Shown in pieces: positions 21,096 to 33,605 of a stretch of 64,000 bases of DNA (positions are counted from its first letter, which is position 1; each line of letters starts with the position of its first letter). Below the pieces are notes generated by a model. It was given only the letters and a program-made list of their open reading frames with translations. It was not told the DNA's origin and searched no databases. The stretch comes from Tetrastigma voinierianum (lineage: Eukaryota; Streptophyta; Magnoliopsida; Vitales; Vitaceae). The stretch covers positions 248,001-312,000 of the forward strand of contig JAEQBH010000658.1 of the NCBI GenBank assembly GCA_016808115.1, written 5' to 3'. A program made the position numbers and the translations under genes.

Positions 21096-21692
21096 AGGAA
21101 TTGCTGCAGATTAAACAGATTATTGAGGCAGATTTAACATTCTGTCATCCAGGATCTATAAATTTCTGAGCTTCCTAAACCATTATGGAAGTGTGTGTGT
21201 ATTCTTTTACCATTTTTAATTGAAAACTACAAATTTTTCGAGGAATTCCTAATCACCATAATCGGACCATCCTCATACATTTCTCGAGGCTTTTCGTGGC
21301 TGTACATCCCAGAAACCGTTAAAGCTTGGAAGTAACACTGTTAGGTTGTTAGACCTAATTCTTAACCCTCTAACATCCCTTAACAAACTGCTCCCAGTGT
21401 TTTGACAAGTCTCTTCTAGGCTTGTTATATAATTATTTGGGGTTGAGAAGGAAGAGAATCATTAACATTATCATGCACTTGTTATGGAAAACCTATGGTG
21501 AATAAAAATAGTTCTAATATTTTGAGACCTAATCATGGTTTTTCCCATGAGGTATAGTTTAGTGGACATTCAACTTCAATTATGTGGTCAACTGTAGTAT
21601 TAAAAGGTGTATCAAAAAAGAAGCTGACAATATAAATATCCTCATTCAAATTGTCATGATTGCTCCCAATATATTGTATTTTTGCTTAAAAT
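21096..21692. other. Low-copy stretch, nothing recognised
   Basis: Between the inverted repeat and the solo LTR. No open frame longer than a few dozen codons and no family recognised. Confidence 0.35.
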
Positions 21693-23699
21693 TGTGACGC
21701 CCCAAATCCGGGGTGTCCGTTGACTACTCGTCAACCTGCGGAAAATCTATACGCCTTGTATCACAAAACACACACATGAGTAAAATGGCCGCCGAACATA
21801 TCATACTCGTCCAAATACATTCAACCAATTATATTACATGGTTGAGAGTTTACTACATCCTCTTACTTCAAACATATATTAAAATCTAATTCTAATACAT
21901 GTTATACCAAAAACTTAGAAACCACAACCTAGCTTTCTTAATGGCCTCTAAGATGATAGTCTTCTGACACTCCCTGTACACAGAAATGATATTCCCTCGA
22001 CGGGTGAGCTATCGCCCGATGATAAATTACCACAAATGGGTTACTCCGCTAAGTGCATATGCAATGATCGATTTAAACACATCAAGTAAATTCGTGATCG
22101 TACTTGAATGTCTAAATGCCCATTCCCATGTCTGGTCCTCACATTCTCACACTTGCCTAAGCCATGTATGAGAAAACACCATTTTCAAAATAAAACTTGT
22201 TGTTCTCGAAAATACATTACCGAATTTCTGTAAAATATGGGACTACGCTTTGAGGTGAATGTGTTGGAGAATTTCCCGAAACAGTCATGGTCCTCATCCG
22301 AAATGATCTGTTGGACTTTCTTCCAACCCTATTCTCCAGAAAATCATCCTGTGAAATTCCTTTCGCAACCATGTTTGTTTTTCAGATTCATGTCATGCAC
22401 TCACACCTAATTTCTAGGTTACCCGGTGCATATGAAAATGCATTATGCCATTTCAACACAATTTATGCTAATATATTCACATACAACATATTATGCAAAT
22501 TCAACGCAATTTACACCAATATACCAATTATGCAACATTCTCAAATTTGCAATCATACCACATGTAATTCAATTTTTGATCAACCAACACCCAAATTAGC
22601 TCACTTGAGCTAAACACACTCCCATTTCCAATGGCCTATACACACAATTATATTCCATATAATTGTGACATCATGTTAACACATCAAGCTTATATTTTAA
22701 CCTATTAATTCCCACACAACTCAAGCCATTCACTTCAAACAATTTCAATGCCCAAAGCCATGGACGTTTATGGTCCATTTCGCCTAGCCCAGGCTGTTTT
22801 TATAGTCTAACATAGCAAGTGGGGTGTACGTAGGCGACCACTCATCAAGCTATCGGTTATTATTCTGGAACCAAATTTCATGGCCATTCACGACCTCCCC
22901 TTACACCCAAACTGTTATTGTATAAATCCCATGACAAGGTACCCAAAACCGAGTCCATACAACGTACGGGCTGTCAAGCGGTTTAAAATTTCCACGCCCG
23001 GTCCCGAGTTTTAGGACGGTCAGTAACCGCTCCACGACCTGATCACTTCGAGCGACTTTGCAAAACACTTAAACGAGGAATTAAAAACAAGTGGCAGTAA
23101 AACCCCTACCTCACGGTTACACATTTGAAACTCCCTAAAACACATTGCCCGTCGTGAGAGCAACTTTCCTTCTTGGCGCGAAGAAATCCAGCGATCGATC
23201 GGTCGAATCTGAGAAAGCCACTCCCTCTCTCTAAAAATCAAAAAACCTAAATATCCGACCCTCACGCATCGTTTCCCTGCCTTGCACGTTTTGGCCTTTT
23301 TCATTTAAGAAGGTCACTATTCATGTTTTGTCTCATTCATTAACAATTTCCAAAATTCCACTTATGTCCTTTCTTTCCACTCTTTTGAATTTTCTACCCA
23401 ATTGCATTATGCCATGTGTTCACGTGGGCCCCACCTTGAGCTCAACTTGACTGAACCTGTGCTTGACATGTGGCACCCTGTGTGCCACACAAAATGTGCC
23501 ATGTGTCCTACATGACGCTCGTTTCTTCGAAAAATGTGCAAATTCAAGCGTACGGAATTAAGCGAAGTCAAGTAGTAGCTAGATTTCGAGGCGACTCCGC
23601 GGTGAAGTCCGTTTCTGTCATCAAGATCTAGAAAAATTCCACGAATTTTACGAAATTCTGATTTTGCCATTTGAAATTAAATTTTCTCGGGGTTTCGCA
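21693..23699 (-). mobile_element. Solo Tekay-like LTR, 2.0 kb
   Basis: Begins TGTGACGCCCCAAATCCGGG with TTGACTACTCGTCAAC, and ends TTTTCTCGGGGTTTCGCA. These correspond to the two ends of the element A LTR (minus orientation). Inner landmarks also match: GGTGAGCT (about 22000), CACTTGAGCTAA (22600), CTCTCTCTAAAAA (23220). No polypurine tract or pol sequence follows on the right and no primer site on the left. The flanks AAAAT and ATACG do not form a clear target duplication, so deletion of one flank is possible. Confidence 0.7.
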
Positions 23700-24142
23700 A
23701 TACGTAAAAATTGATCCAGGATCTTAAAGGTCGACTTTCAATTGGATTATGGAAATAGATTTTGGATCTTGAAACTTGCCAGTGACCATACTGAATGTTC
23801 CTTGCTTCAGAAAGGCAATTCAATTGCCCTTTCATATTGTGTTATGATGGTAGTGATCGCTCCATAGACAAGCCTGATAGGAGTTACTAAGAGAACTATT
23901 AAATTTACAAAAAGAAAAAGAACAGATCAAGGAAACCATATCAAATTCTCTTATTTTCCAACTACTTTCCCTTGGAAATTATTTGGAAGCGATCAGATCT
24001 GAGGTTAAAATTTTTTAGGTGCTCACAACGATATATATTTAGTACTTGATTGACCAGCAGTTCTTGTACTAATTTTTTAGATCCAAAACTATAGTTGTAA
24101 TCAATATTTTTCTATAGTCTTGATGACAGTAACTAGTAGCCT
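23700..24142. other. Spacer between two Tekay-like LTRs
   Basis: 443 bases of AT-rich DNA without recognised content. It may be a continuation of the low-copy sequence at 21096-21692. Confidence 0.35.
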
Positions 24143-25800
24143 TGTGATGCCCCAAAACTTGGGGGTCTCGTTGACCACCGTCAACTTGCGGAAACTTGTG
24201 TCTCATGTCATGAGACCTATACATGAGTAAAAATGGCCACATCAGGCCCATACATTCATACTCATCAAAATATAATCAACTATGTTACAATAGTTTCAAG
24301 AGTTAATTACACTCTTCTACGGCATATTTTACAAAACAGATAAATCAAAGCCATGTCGACTTTCTTCAAAAGAGAGGCCTCTAGTGAACCTTTGTCTTCT
24401 GAATACTCCTTGTACCTAAAGGGGTCGACAGTGAGCAATACTTATAAGTGATAAATCTCCTACATGGGTTACTCCCCCACCTAAGTGCTCATGCAGTATT
24501 TGCAACATTGATAAAACATCTAGTCCCACTTCTAGATGTCTACATGTTATGGATGAGATGACTCTTCCAATCCCCACATCTCGAGGCCCTCGCGACCCTC
24601 ACGCATGCACAAGCGAGTGTGAGAAACAATGTTTTCAAACAAAGGTTTTGTTCACGAAAACATAATACCCGGTCTAAAATAATTATGAGCAATACTCAAA
24701 GTGGAATTGTTGGATAACTCTCCAAAGCATGATCATAGGTCATCCTCGAGATGAAGTTGTTTGAATGACTCTCAAGGTAAATTCTTCGGAAAAATCTTCC
24801 CATCAAATTCATTTTGACAATACATGTTTTCATGTCATGCACCTATACCTCTTATTCTGAGTTTACCTCAGTTTATATCAAATGCAATATGTATTTCACG
24901 ATATTATGTTATATATCATATATTAAGCGAAGATGTCTGCAAACAACATATTTATTTATTCATAGTAATAACACACCAAAATTAGCTCACATGGGCTAAT
25001 AAACAATCCGGCAGTCCATCTTGGAGCGCGAATCACACAAATGGCACTGACCACCTGAAGTCACTGGGCATTGACCCATGGTCTTGGGTGTCATGTGGGC
25101 GATACTAGGGATTTTGCCTCGGTCCACTCTTTGGAACTGAAAACACGGCCATCCAGGCCCCAGATATCCCCATCCATTAAAATGGCTCTTAGCCAAAGAA
25201 TAAATCAAGTAGGAAGCCCTGCCTCCGGGTTCTTGAAACTCCCGCAATCTGGAGAAATACCCACGAGTAGCTCTTGTAGTGGGGATCAACTTTGCCTCTT
25301 GTATCGTCGGAATTTGATGGACCGATCGTCGGGAAATCTAGAGAAAAGTGAGGAAACTGCGCTCAAAACTCTCTCCACTCTCTCTTTCAGTTCCCTCTTT
25401 CTCTCTTCCTTTATGGCCCGGTTGGGAGAGATGGGTCGGGTGGGTGTCCTCTCACTTACCAAGTGTCCAATTCTCATTGGCCATGGATTGTATCTCTTAT
25501 CCATCTACCATAGTTCCCACCAATCATGTTGTAATTGTGTCTCTCATGGGTCCCAGTGTGAAACCGATGTTCTGAGTTACCGGCCAGCCGCGTGTCGTCT
25601 TGAGCCACTCGGAGTGCGTCAGTGTCTGCACCACTCTCGGTGCCTCGAAAAATGTAGTGACAGTGATTCGACGTATTATTTGAATTAATGAGGCGATTCA
25701 GCGGTGAAGTCAGTTTCGATCATCGAGATCTGAAAAATTCCAGATTTGTTGATCGAAATGACCCGATTATCCTTTTAATTTAGAATTTTACGGGGTCTTG
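24143..25800 (-). repeat. Element F 3' LTR
   Basis: Starts TGTGATGCCCCAAAACTTGG with TTGACCACCGTCAAC, and ends TACGGGGTCTTG just before TTCTCCCC. In element A the same junction is TCTTACA|TTCTCCCC, so the last two LTR bases are missing here. The 205-codon plus-strand frame at 25071-25688 lies entirely in this LTR and is not a gene. Confidence 0.75.
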
Positions 25801-25812
25801 TTCTCCCCATAA
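25801..25812 (-). other. Element F polypurine tract
   Basis: Minus strand reads TTATGGGGAGAA directly before the LTR, equivalent to AAGGAGGGGAGAA in element A. Confidence 0.6.
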
Positions 25813-25893
25813 AAATAATTTAGATCGAAATTCCACAATCCTTTGCAAATCACATGCATATGCAACGTGAGCTATGTCATGCATGTAAACTAG

Positions 25894-26223
25894 TCATTTA
25901 ATTATTAAAAGACTAAACTGCCTACCTTCATCCCTAAACAAGAAGGAATAGGTAGCCCGCATCGTGTCCTCGCGCTCCCACGTTGCCTCCTCCACTCCAC
26001 GGTGTTGCCACAGTACTTTCACTAGCCTCACGGTCTTGTGTCGCAAAACCTGATCCTGGCTATCCATAATGCGCCTTGGTCCTCTCGAAGGTCCCGTACG
26101 TATCGACCTCGATCTACCCCGAATCCGCTCGTAGGTTGGATCAGGAGTGTACCTCCGGAGCATGGTGACGTGGAACTCCTCATGGACACTTGTAAGGCGA
26201 TCAAATCCGCCGTGCGCTCGCAC
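25894..26223 (-). pseudogene. Element F integrase C-terminal chromodomain
   Basis: The best preserved coding block of the window: 109 codons on the minus strand. It reads VHEEFHVTMLRRYTPDPTYE (the segment that precedes the chromodomain), then IMDSQDQVLRHKTVRLVKVL and WQHRGVEEATWEREDTMRA, ending in Y..LF. This is the pattern of the Tekay chromodomain (VLRxKxxxLVKVLWxxxxxEEATWExExxMRxxYPxLF). The domain sits at the C-terminus of integrase and is thought to target insertion to heterochromatin. The frame has no partner upstream because the rest of integrase is shifted. It ends 93 bases before the LTR, as expected. Confidence 0.85.
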
Positions 26224-27053
26224 CCACCATCGGTATCTTGAAGAAGGCGATGAACCTCGGTGAAAGCTTCCCTCGATTGCAGGCGACCGGTCCTCTCACC
26301 CAGGCATGTGCGCTGAGAAGGCGTGATTCGCCGACCTCAGCTACGGGGTCGGCCGTGTTATGTTCGATTAACTCTTAAGCCGACTACGGCGGGTGAGAAG
26401 ATGTTGTCGTATCAAACTCACCTTCTCAGAGGTGTCTCTAATAAGATTAGGACTAGTAATAGAGCTCTTTCCCACCTCGGTCCAATAAATAGGTGATCGG
26501 CGGCCTCGTCTGATGCCTCATATGGTGCCATCACGTATACTAAGCACGATAGCCCATTGTTGTAGGAAAATTCCACGAGGGTAAGTGCAACTTGACTACC
26601 CTTATGATCCGGGATGCATGCTTGCGACATGTCCTCTATGATTGTATGGTCCTCTCAGTGACTATGCATGCGTGGGTGGAAGAAATTGTACTCATGGTCA
26701 GCTAGGTGTGCCCGTAGCCTTTGGAAACTCTTCCAGTCTTGCGAAGTAAACCTCAGTCTCTATCGGAGCACTGGATGCGGCCTCCATGCGGATGGTGATC
26801 TCTCATCTCCGCTCCCGATGATGCTTGGCGACGAAGATCACGGTACATCTTTGTGCCACTTGGATGCACAGCAAATCGCGAGCAATGAAACTCTCTGAGG
26901 ATCTCCTCTCTCAGATCTATCAACTAGGAAACCACTACCCGTCACCTATACCAAAGACTACCATCTGCATGGATGGTCCAGCCCTCGTCACTTGTACCCG
27001 ACTGTACCCGGTCCATGATGGACACTATCTCTACGTCCAGCCCACAGGACTCG
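26224..27053 (-). pseudogene. Element F integrase remnant
   Basis: The frame 26630-26418 on the minus strand reads LTLVEFSYNNG, then VMAPYEA, then GPRWERALL; Tekay integrases have LxLxEFxYNNSYH...MAPxEAL in the C-terminal half of the core. Farther toward 27050 no zinc-binding HHCC or catalytic D,D-35-E residues could be read in frame. The enzyme would insert element DNA into the host chromosome. Broken by several frameshifts. Confidence 0.65.
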
Positions 27054-27560
27054 TCACTTTGCTTTCAAAAAAATGATTGTAGCTACTAAAGCTCCCAATA
27101 TTCCCCCGAGCACACTTTCGCTATCACATGTGGCTTGTCCTATAGTCTTGAGCATCCGCCACTCTTGGGAAGCTATATTAGCCAATGCTCCCCATGACTG
27201 CCAATTGAGTGCATCAGCCACCACATTTGCCTTACCCGGATAGTAATGCAAAGTGAAGTCATAATCCTCTAGGAACTCCATCCATCTATGTTGCCTCATA
27301 TTGGGGTCCGTGCGTGAAGATTATGCCGGACTTTTGTGGTGCAAAGTGCGTCTGGCCTTTCGCCATATAAGTGAGTGGCGGTACGGATCTTGAGCGGGCC
27401 AAAATTTCACTTGACTCCATGTCGGTGCTTGGGGTAGTGCACTCATGATCCTTCAACTGATGGAAACCATAAGCTACCACTCTCTTGGATTGCATCAAAA
27501 CACATCCCAGTTCGGCCTTCGAGGCATCACAATACACTGTGTACCCTTGTCCTCTCTCTA
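27054..27560 (-). pseudogene. Element F RNase H remnant
   Basis: Minus-strand text around 27560-27520 gives YTVYCDASKAELGCVLMQ, with the first catalytic Asp of Ty3/gypsy RNase H (CDAS), then VVAYGFHQLKDHE. After a frame change the C-terminal part reads MRQHRWMEFLEDYDFTLHYY (27299 onward) and PGKANVVADAL, the usual end of the domain. RNase H removes the RNA strand of the hybrid during reverse transcription. The middle, with the second and third acidic residues, is garbled. Confidence 0.8.
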
Positions 27561-28480
27561 GGACTATCAGAATAGGAGCTGAAGTAAGCCTTCTCTTTAA
27601 CTCCTGGAATGCCTTCTCGCACTGGTCATTCCACTCAAACTTTACCTCCATTTGGGTCATTTTTATTATAGGTGCTGCTAGTCGGGAGAAGTCCTCGATG
27701 AACCTCCTATAGTACCACACCTTGATCAAATTATGTATCCCAGACTAGCCGGTCTCCCAACTCATGGCCTCGACCTTCTCGGGGTCTCTTGATGCGCTTG
27801 ATGCGACCTTTATGTGTGAATCTCACCTTAGTAGCGAAACTCACACTTACTAAACTTGGTGACCTGACGATGGTCTCGACAAGCTATGAAAACAACCCTC
27901 GGAATGATCTCGTACTCCCTCGGCCCAGGAGTAGATCAATGTCATCCATAAATTCTGAAAAAATGATCTAGATAGGGTTGGAATACCTTATGCATGAGAT
28001 CCGTAGATATGGCAGCGATTCAGTCGATCGAAGGGCATCCTTTGTAAACCAGAAGTGCCCATGCGCATCACGAACCTTTGTCTTAGGGATATCTATCTCC
28101 CACTAACCCTCGTAGATGGTAGCAGTGTGAAGGTCTATCACTAGGTAGACTCACTCTCCTCTCAACTGATCAAACAAGTCATCAATCCTTGATAATGGAG
28201 TCCGATTCTTGATCATAACCTGTTCAGCTGTCATAGTCAATGCCTGATCGAAGGGTCTTGTCTCTCTTCTTTACCATGGGCGCCCCATGGTGAAGTGCTC
28301 GGTCTAATGAATCCCTTGTCCAGTAACTCTTGTATCTGAACCTTGAGTTCTGACTGGCCCGGGTGCCATCTATGAGGAGTGTAGAGATGGAGTGGCGATA
28401 CGAGTGAAACTCGATACAAAAGTCCTGACCCTGCGCGGAGGTAATCCGTGCTTGTTCGGAAGCTGTCACCATTGCTCACA
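27561..28480 (-). pseudogene. Element F reverse transcriptase remnant
   Basis: The 5' part reads LKVQIQELLDKGFIRPSTSP followed by WGAHG (minus, about 28370-28270), the start of the RT fingers. The 3' part reads YYRRFIEDFSRLAAPI and FEWNDQCEKAFQELKRRL (27715-27590), the thumb and connection. The catalytic FVDD box expected near 27930 is not readable in one frame; the matching DNA (GTAGATCAATGTCATCC) shows damage compared with element A (7091-7107). Inactive. Confidence 0.8.
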
Positions 28481-28489
28481 CACCTTGCC

Positions 28490-28800
28490 TAGAGCGGACC
28501 CATTATCTGTCTCGCCTCGTCCTCAGGGGTAAGGTTATGAGTCATTAACACATGGCCCATGCATGCCATCCCCAGAATCATACGATTTGGGAAAAACATC
28601 TTGCTTGTCCCATGGCTTGTGTTCAAAGTACCAAATCACGCATGTAGGGTAACCCTCCTACGCTCCACAATCGATGACAACTCTATATGTCATCAACTTG
28701 ATCCATCGGATGGCGTTGAACTCTTATCTCCGACTCAGGGTCGCGAGCAAATCACGGAGATCTCTGGCTCCTTGACCTCGACATATCATGCTTAGATGCA
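28490..28800 (-). pseudogene. Element F protease region remnant
   Basis: On the minus strand FNAIRWIKLMTYRVVIDC is readable around 28715-28660, paralleling DVILRMDWLTTYRVVID at the window end. The Tekay aspartic protease has DVILGMDWL near its C-terminal end. The D-T/S-G active site is not visible. Element F stops here. Confidence 0.55.
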
Positions 28801-28858
28801 TTTCGTATCACGAAGAGTATTCCCGCGTGGGAACTAAAGTCGTCAAGCATTATATTAT

Positions 28859-30197
28859 TGTGGGAGTCCACAGGTCATTTCCATAGGGAGTGGTTTCCTA
28901 GGTGATCCTTAGGGATTTCTCTCCAATGAATGTGTGTTTAAAAGTAAAATTTAGGGGTTGTGATTGATTGATTGAGTAACCGATTAACTTAACTATTTTA
29001 AAACAAGAAGGTCGAATGATAGGATCCTTAGGTTTTCACTCACCGTCGATCGAATTAATACCCGCCTCTTTATTCACAATCTCATCCCAGAGCCATTGAT
29101 AGATGGTCATGATGAAAGATGTAACATTAAAGGCTCTTTTAAGACAAAAGAGCGATTGGCGGTAACAAACACTTGTTTTAGATGATTTGCCCAGACTCTT
29201 AGTTTGCATTTGTGATCAAACACAATGATGCGAGAGTCTCGTTCGCACGTTGTGAAATACTTAAGCCCAGGTTTTATAAGATTTTACGCAAGTTTTGGCA
29301 TGCTCAATCCATTGAAGCACAAAGAGGAATTGAGGTTTGTTACCTTAGAGGAGCGAGTTTCCCGCTGATAGAACCTAATATGAGGTTTAGAACTCCATTG
29401 AAATTTGAGGAATCGATTCATGGTTAATAAAACACTAATCGTAATTGTGACTTGAGAAATAACACTTCTATTGCAAGGTTGGGATATCAAAAGCAAAGAA
29501 TCCCGTAAGAAAATACCGAGTTATATAAACCAACTGAAATATTACAAGTAATTAAAAACTCAGAATCCGAAGAAAAACTAAGTACTCTACCCTATAAACC
29601 CTAGTAAAATATGAGAAAAACACTCCAATTGTTCCAAACCAAACCCTAGAATCCAATTCCCCTTTTCTCTGCCCTCAAGTGGGCTTAAATACAATCCTCA
29701 TTAGTGATCTCGAAGTGGTGGTCCAAAGACGAGCGTGCCCTTGCATCGAATTTGAAATTCTACTCAAGTCCCACAGAGATTGCATGTTGGTATCGGTACC
29801 AGTAAGTGTGGTACCGGTACCAAAGATCTTTGATGGTATTCCACTGACCTTGAGTGTGCGGTCTTGATATATTAGCAGGTACTGCCGTGCGGTCTTCCTT
29901 GCGTAATGGGTCTGGGGTACGGAGTGAGTGTAGTGCGGTACCACTTGCCTCCCTTATTGCTCCTCTTCCTTGTATGCTTACCTGGGGCCTCTCGACAACG
30001 ACTGTCATCAACAATGATGATCTACATTTGTTCTATGGAATCAAACCCCTACAAAAATTGTGCACGAGACTCGAAAAACCTACACATGCATAAAAACACT
30101 AGAAACGATCAAAGGCACCTATTCTACACAAAATGAGAGCAAAACATGAGCTGGGGGCATTAAAATCCTATATAAATGTTGCACTTTTATGTATCCA
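28859..30197 (-). repeat. Element G LTR (3' LTR)
   Basis: The right boundary is firm: the minus strand reads AGGTTGGGGGTGT (polypurine) then TGGATACATAAAAGTGCAAC, an LTR start. The left boundary near TGTGGGAGTCC (28859) is a guess from the TG. Landmarks inside are AAACCCTA-rich text near 29600 and reiterated GGTACC words at 29790-29945. There is no similarity to the Tekay LTRs. The lineage is probably Athila/Tat-related from its associated reading frame. The various short frames here are not genes. Confidence 0.55.
29794..29945. repeat. Reiterated GGTACCGGTACC-type palindromic words
   Basis: GGTATCGGTACC, GGTACCGGTACC, GGTACTGCC, GGGGTACGGA and GCGGTACCAC occur within about 150 bases of the element G LTR. 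Confidence 0.75.
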
Positions 30198-30211
30198 ACA
30201 CACCCCCAACC
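30198..30211 (-). other. Element G polypurine tract
   Basis: Minus strand GGTTGGGGGTGT directly before the LTR start TGGATAC. Confidence 0.7.
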
Positions 30212-30740
30212 TACAACTTTCTAGGCCCTAGCAAGATTTGAACTGGTAACGCCCATCGATTATGAGGTTCAACAAAATGCGCTAAGGTGTAGTTAGGCAT
30301 TGCAAATTTCCCACAAGGGAAAAAATGAACACAGTGCTATAACCTGACAGAGTATGCAACCATTTGAACTTAAGTGAATACCACAGTTTCAAAGTAATGG
30401 ACAAAATAACAAACTTTTACAAAACAAAGATACTCATATAAAGGACCATGGATGCGAGAGAAGAAGAAATTTGCATTGAGATCATGGCCCCGAAATGAAC
30501 TACATTATCACTGCAAACATTTTACCATAACCAAGCAAACTGACATGCATAGAAGTCAAAGAGGAACATCCCACGTAACTAAAATCGAAAAGGTCTTTCA
30601 ATCTTATAATGACCATGGGCTACACAAATAGGGTTTACAGAAACCAAATGGGTGTTAGCATGACGTGGTAGTCTCACCTAATTACTTGACACCGCTATTC
30701 TAACCATGATACTCTTACTCTCGTCCTCCTCCTCTTCAGT

Positions 30741-31125
30741 CTAAGAGAATGCGTCTTCATCTACACAGTCATCCAACTCGTCAAAATCCCCTTCTAAGTC
30801 AGGAGGAAGATCATCTCCAACAGCGGTTTCTCCTCGTAGGATGTGACTCTCGACACCAGAGCACATTGATCAGGTTACTTTCTGCTTCCCGGGATGCATT
30901 TGAACCATCCTTTGATTCTATGCTCCATCGTTTCAAGGGGATGTACTCATTGGTCAAGTGGCTTCTGATGAAGCCCTAGAAATAGCGAAGGGGATGTGAT
31001 GGCGAGGCCTTATGGAGCGGCTCGGCTTTGCTTATATGCGGTTTGTGATGGGCTGACTGGAAAAGCCTTTTTCTCTACGGGGCCCCTTATCCTAGCGACT
31101 TCCACGAGTTTGTAACTAGGGTGGG
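30741..31125 (-). pseudogene. Element G last open frame, C-terminal part
   Basis: Minus strand, several frames: LTNEYIPLKRWSIESKDGSN, then an acidic end FDELDDCVDEDAFS closed by TAG at 30743-30741. It lies about 540 bases before the polypurine tract, the place of the extra (env-like position) frame in Athila/Tat elements. Its N-terminal part is on the far side of element E (40487-41255). No domain of known function is recognised. Confidence 0.4.
31121..31125. other. Target site duplication of element E, left copy (imperfect)
   Basis: GTGGG, just before TGTTTGAGAGAC at 31126. The right copy at 40487-40491 is GTCGG: four of five bases agree. This supports 31126, not 31290, as the true element end. 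Confidence 0.55.
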
Positions 31126-33594
31126 TGTTTGAGAGACGAAACACATGTACAATTCTGACGTTGTGCAAGGACATTGTCTAATCCCGATATGGCGCCAAAA
31201 ACTTTGTTGAATGACGAAAGAAGCGTATACAAATTTCTGACGTTATTACCAAAGGACTATTGTCTAATCCTGACAGCAGCGCCAAAACTTGTAAAGGAGA
31301 CGAATGATGTATATGTGAAAATATGGTCAAGGGTGAATGTGGTAAATACTCAAAAGCGATTTGACACAAAAGTAAGTATATAGCCCGAAGTAAGAAAGTG
31401 TACCGACACTTAACCCCCTTTCGCGAGTGCAAAGTGCATCCTGAGTCATAAAGTGGACTCTAGAGTGGGATATCGTACCGCAAGGATTGGAGGTTCTCTA
31501 CAATTGGAATTTGATCACCAGTTACAGAGGCTCTTCACTATTTAGGCGCCAAGTGGGATGTCGAATAAAATCAATTTAATTGAAACAAAACTGATTTAAA
31601 ACTAATCCACAAAAATCTACCAAATAAACAACTACTTAATTCTAAAAGGTATGAAGAGAGTCACTAGGGATGGGGATAATTATTTACAAAACAGTTTGCA
31701 TTTCCTTAAAGCGCAACAATTGTAAGTTGAATGCTAGATTTGTCGAAAACAATGTAGTATAAGCTTGCAGATTTCTCCACCACCCATACATTTCACTAGT
31801 TAGAATCCATATTCCTTTTCGGGACAAATGGGTCTAAATAGCTACTGTAAATTTGGCACTCTTTAAGATTTGATTGTTTTTCTTTTTCAATACTTCACAA
31901 CCATTTCTTAGGGTGAAGAATTCTTGCCCCCATAGACGAGGATATGCAAGCCTTCTCGATGTAATTGGTATCTAGATCCTTCAAATCTAATAAAATTTTC
32001 TATCTCCTTGATTAGATCTTTGCTAACACGGGATCCAGATCCTTTCATCGGACTAAGGAGAAACCTCACGATCAACTAAATTGATACATCATCTAATTAA
32101 TCCTCACACCATGAGTAAATTAGTGATCTATCAAAGTAATTTTCAGAGTTCATTAGTTCCAAGATATTAGTCTAACATACCCCTAAGTTACCGCTCTTTA
32201 CTCTCAGGAATCTCCATCTCTGTGTCACTCAGAGGGCCTCCTGGAAATCAGAGCAAAGATACAGCTCTTTTTTGGGTATAGCTGCTAATGGCCGAACAAT
32301 TCATTATATGAGCGGTACCAATTATATAAATTCGTGTGAGCCCTGAAATAGCGAAAAGCGCAAATCGAATGTTCAACAATTAAACCCCAACCACAGAAAT
32401 TGTTTAATGTTCCATTCTTGATTGATCATCACTAATCCAAACAAAAAGTAGAAAATGAAGAAAGAAATCAAGAAAAGAAGAGAGAAAAACCGGTTGAGCT
32501 TAAATCTTACGCCTCAATTAAATAAATTGAATATCTGAGTCTGACACCTAAATCTCTTGATAAAAATAAAAATCTGCTCTAAAACTTCCTCTAAGATATT
32601 AAAAATAAAAATCTGGCAAAACTAAGAAAATGGGCGGGTTTAGAGAGAGAAAACCCACATGAGAGAGAAAATCCAGTTTTTGCTTCAATCTTTATGCGAA
32701 CCTTGGTAATACGAATACGATATACAAGACCTAAAATCTTCACTGTAAATAAAATCTCATAAAAATTACTCTAAGATCTAAAACAAATCAAAATTCGCTT
32801 AAAAATCGGAAAATGGGCGGGCCTAGAGAGAGAAACCCTGAAGAGAGAGGCTCTCCAATCTCCCCGCATGTCTTCTTTACCTAAAAACGAGTATATATAT
32901 GGTCCTGTGAGAACGGGCTTTGAAATTCAGTCAAAACTTAATTTTCTACTTTTCAAGTTGTCACAGCCGCTTCTCGGGTCGACACCGCCTTCTGTCACAC
33001 ATTACCCGCCTTCGCCGCGACACCATCCAGCTGGTCGCGACACCAAATGGTGTCGCAACACCAACAATCACCATGACACCAGTTTTCCTCGTCACGACAC
33101 CAAATTGTGTCGCGACACCAACAATCTCAATATGACACTGTTCTTCTTCGTCATGACCGCGGTGTCGCGACCAACAACTGGTCACGACACCGCCTTCGTC
33201 GCGACACTGGGGCCACGCGATCGCATTTTCTCGACAGAACTGCTTTTCTTCTCTAACTTATCTGGGCCATAACTTCTTCGCTTTTAACTCGATTCGGGCG
33301 TGTGAGTACCGCTGAAAGCTCTTGAATGTAGAATGCAGCCATGAGGGAATTTGAACCATTTGATGTTCCAGATGGTACAGAAAATTAATCTTCCCAAGAG
33401 CTACTGCGGAGACTCTCTGCTGACTCTTCTTTGGAAATATATTGCTCATTTCTTGCCAAATCACTAATTCATCAATAATCCTACAAAACCAAGTTTAGAG
33501 AAATTTTTATGAGTTTTACATGAATATGGATATAAATGCACAAAAATAATAACACATGAATGAATCAAAACATAGATGAGTTTTAAATTTATCA
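31126..33594 (-). repeat. Element E 3' LTR with two primer-site-like units at its end
   Basis: From the minus strand the LTR starts TGATAAATTTAAAACTCATC and ends CTCTCAAACA at 31126. Its last 165 bases (31126-31290) hold two units, each an LTR-end-like TG junction preceded by tRNA-Asp-like text: GGCGCCAAAAACT before 31205 and GCGCCAAAACT before 31290. The mate is 37976-40486, with matching units. The middle (32980-33240) contains many GTCGCGACACC words. The 134-codon plus-strand frame at 32868-33272 is an artefact of those repeats. Confidence 0.7.
32985..33225. repeat. GTCGCGACACC word array, left LTR of E
   Basis: About ten exact or near copies of (G)TCGCGACACC, some as GTGTCGCGACAC palindromes, separated by 10-30 bases of AAAT or CTTC text. 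The mate array is at 39855-40110. Confidence 0.85.
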
Positions 33595-33605
33595 AACACC
33601 CCAAT
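33595..33605 (-). other. Element E polypurine tract
   Basis: Minus strand ATTGGGGTGTT directly before TGATAAATTT. Upstream on the minus strand, CTTGAGGACAAGCAAAAC is the motif that also precedes the element C polypurine tract (52190-52220). Confidence 0.65.

Larger units (their letters stand above)
24143..28800 (-). mobile_element. Element F: Tekay-like Ty3/gypsy, 3' half
   Basis: Minus-strand element with one LTR (24143-25800), polypurine tract, and pol domains in reverse order along the plus strand: chromodomain, integrase, RNase H, RT, protease. Its gag, leader and 5' LTR are absent; sequence changes character near 28800-28860 where the LTR of element G begins. The element is truncated and each domain contains frameshifts or stops. 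Confidence 0.8.

Noticed and set aside
25071..25688. 205-codon plus-strand open frame
   Set aside because: The longest frame of the window lies wholly within the element F LTR, antisense to the element, with no domain and no counterpart kept open in the other LTRs.
32868..33272. 134-codon frame rich in His/Asp/Thr
   Set aside because: It is produced by the GTCGCGACACC word array in the E LTR; the mate LTR does not keep it open.
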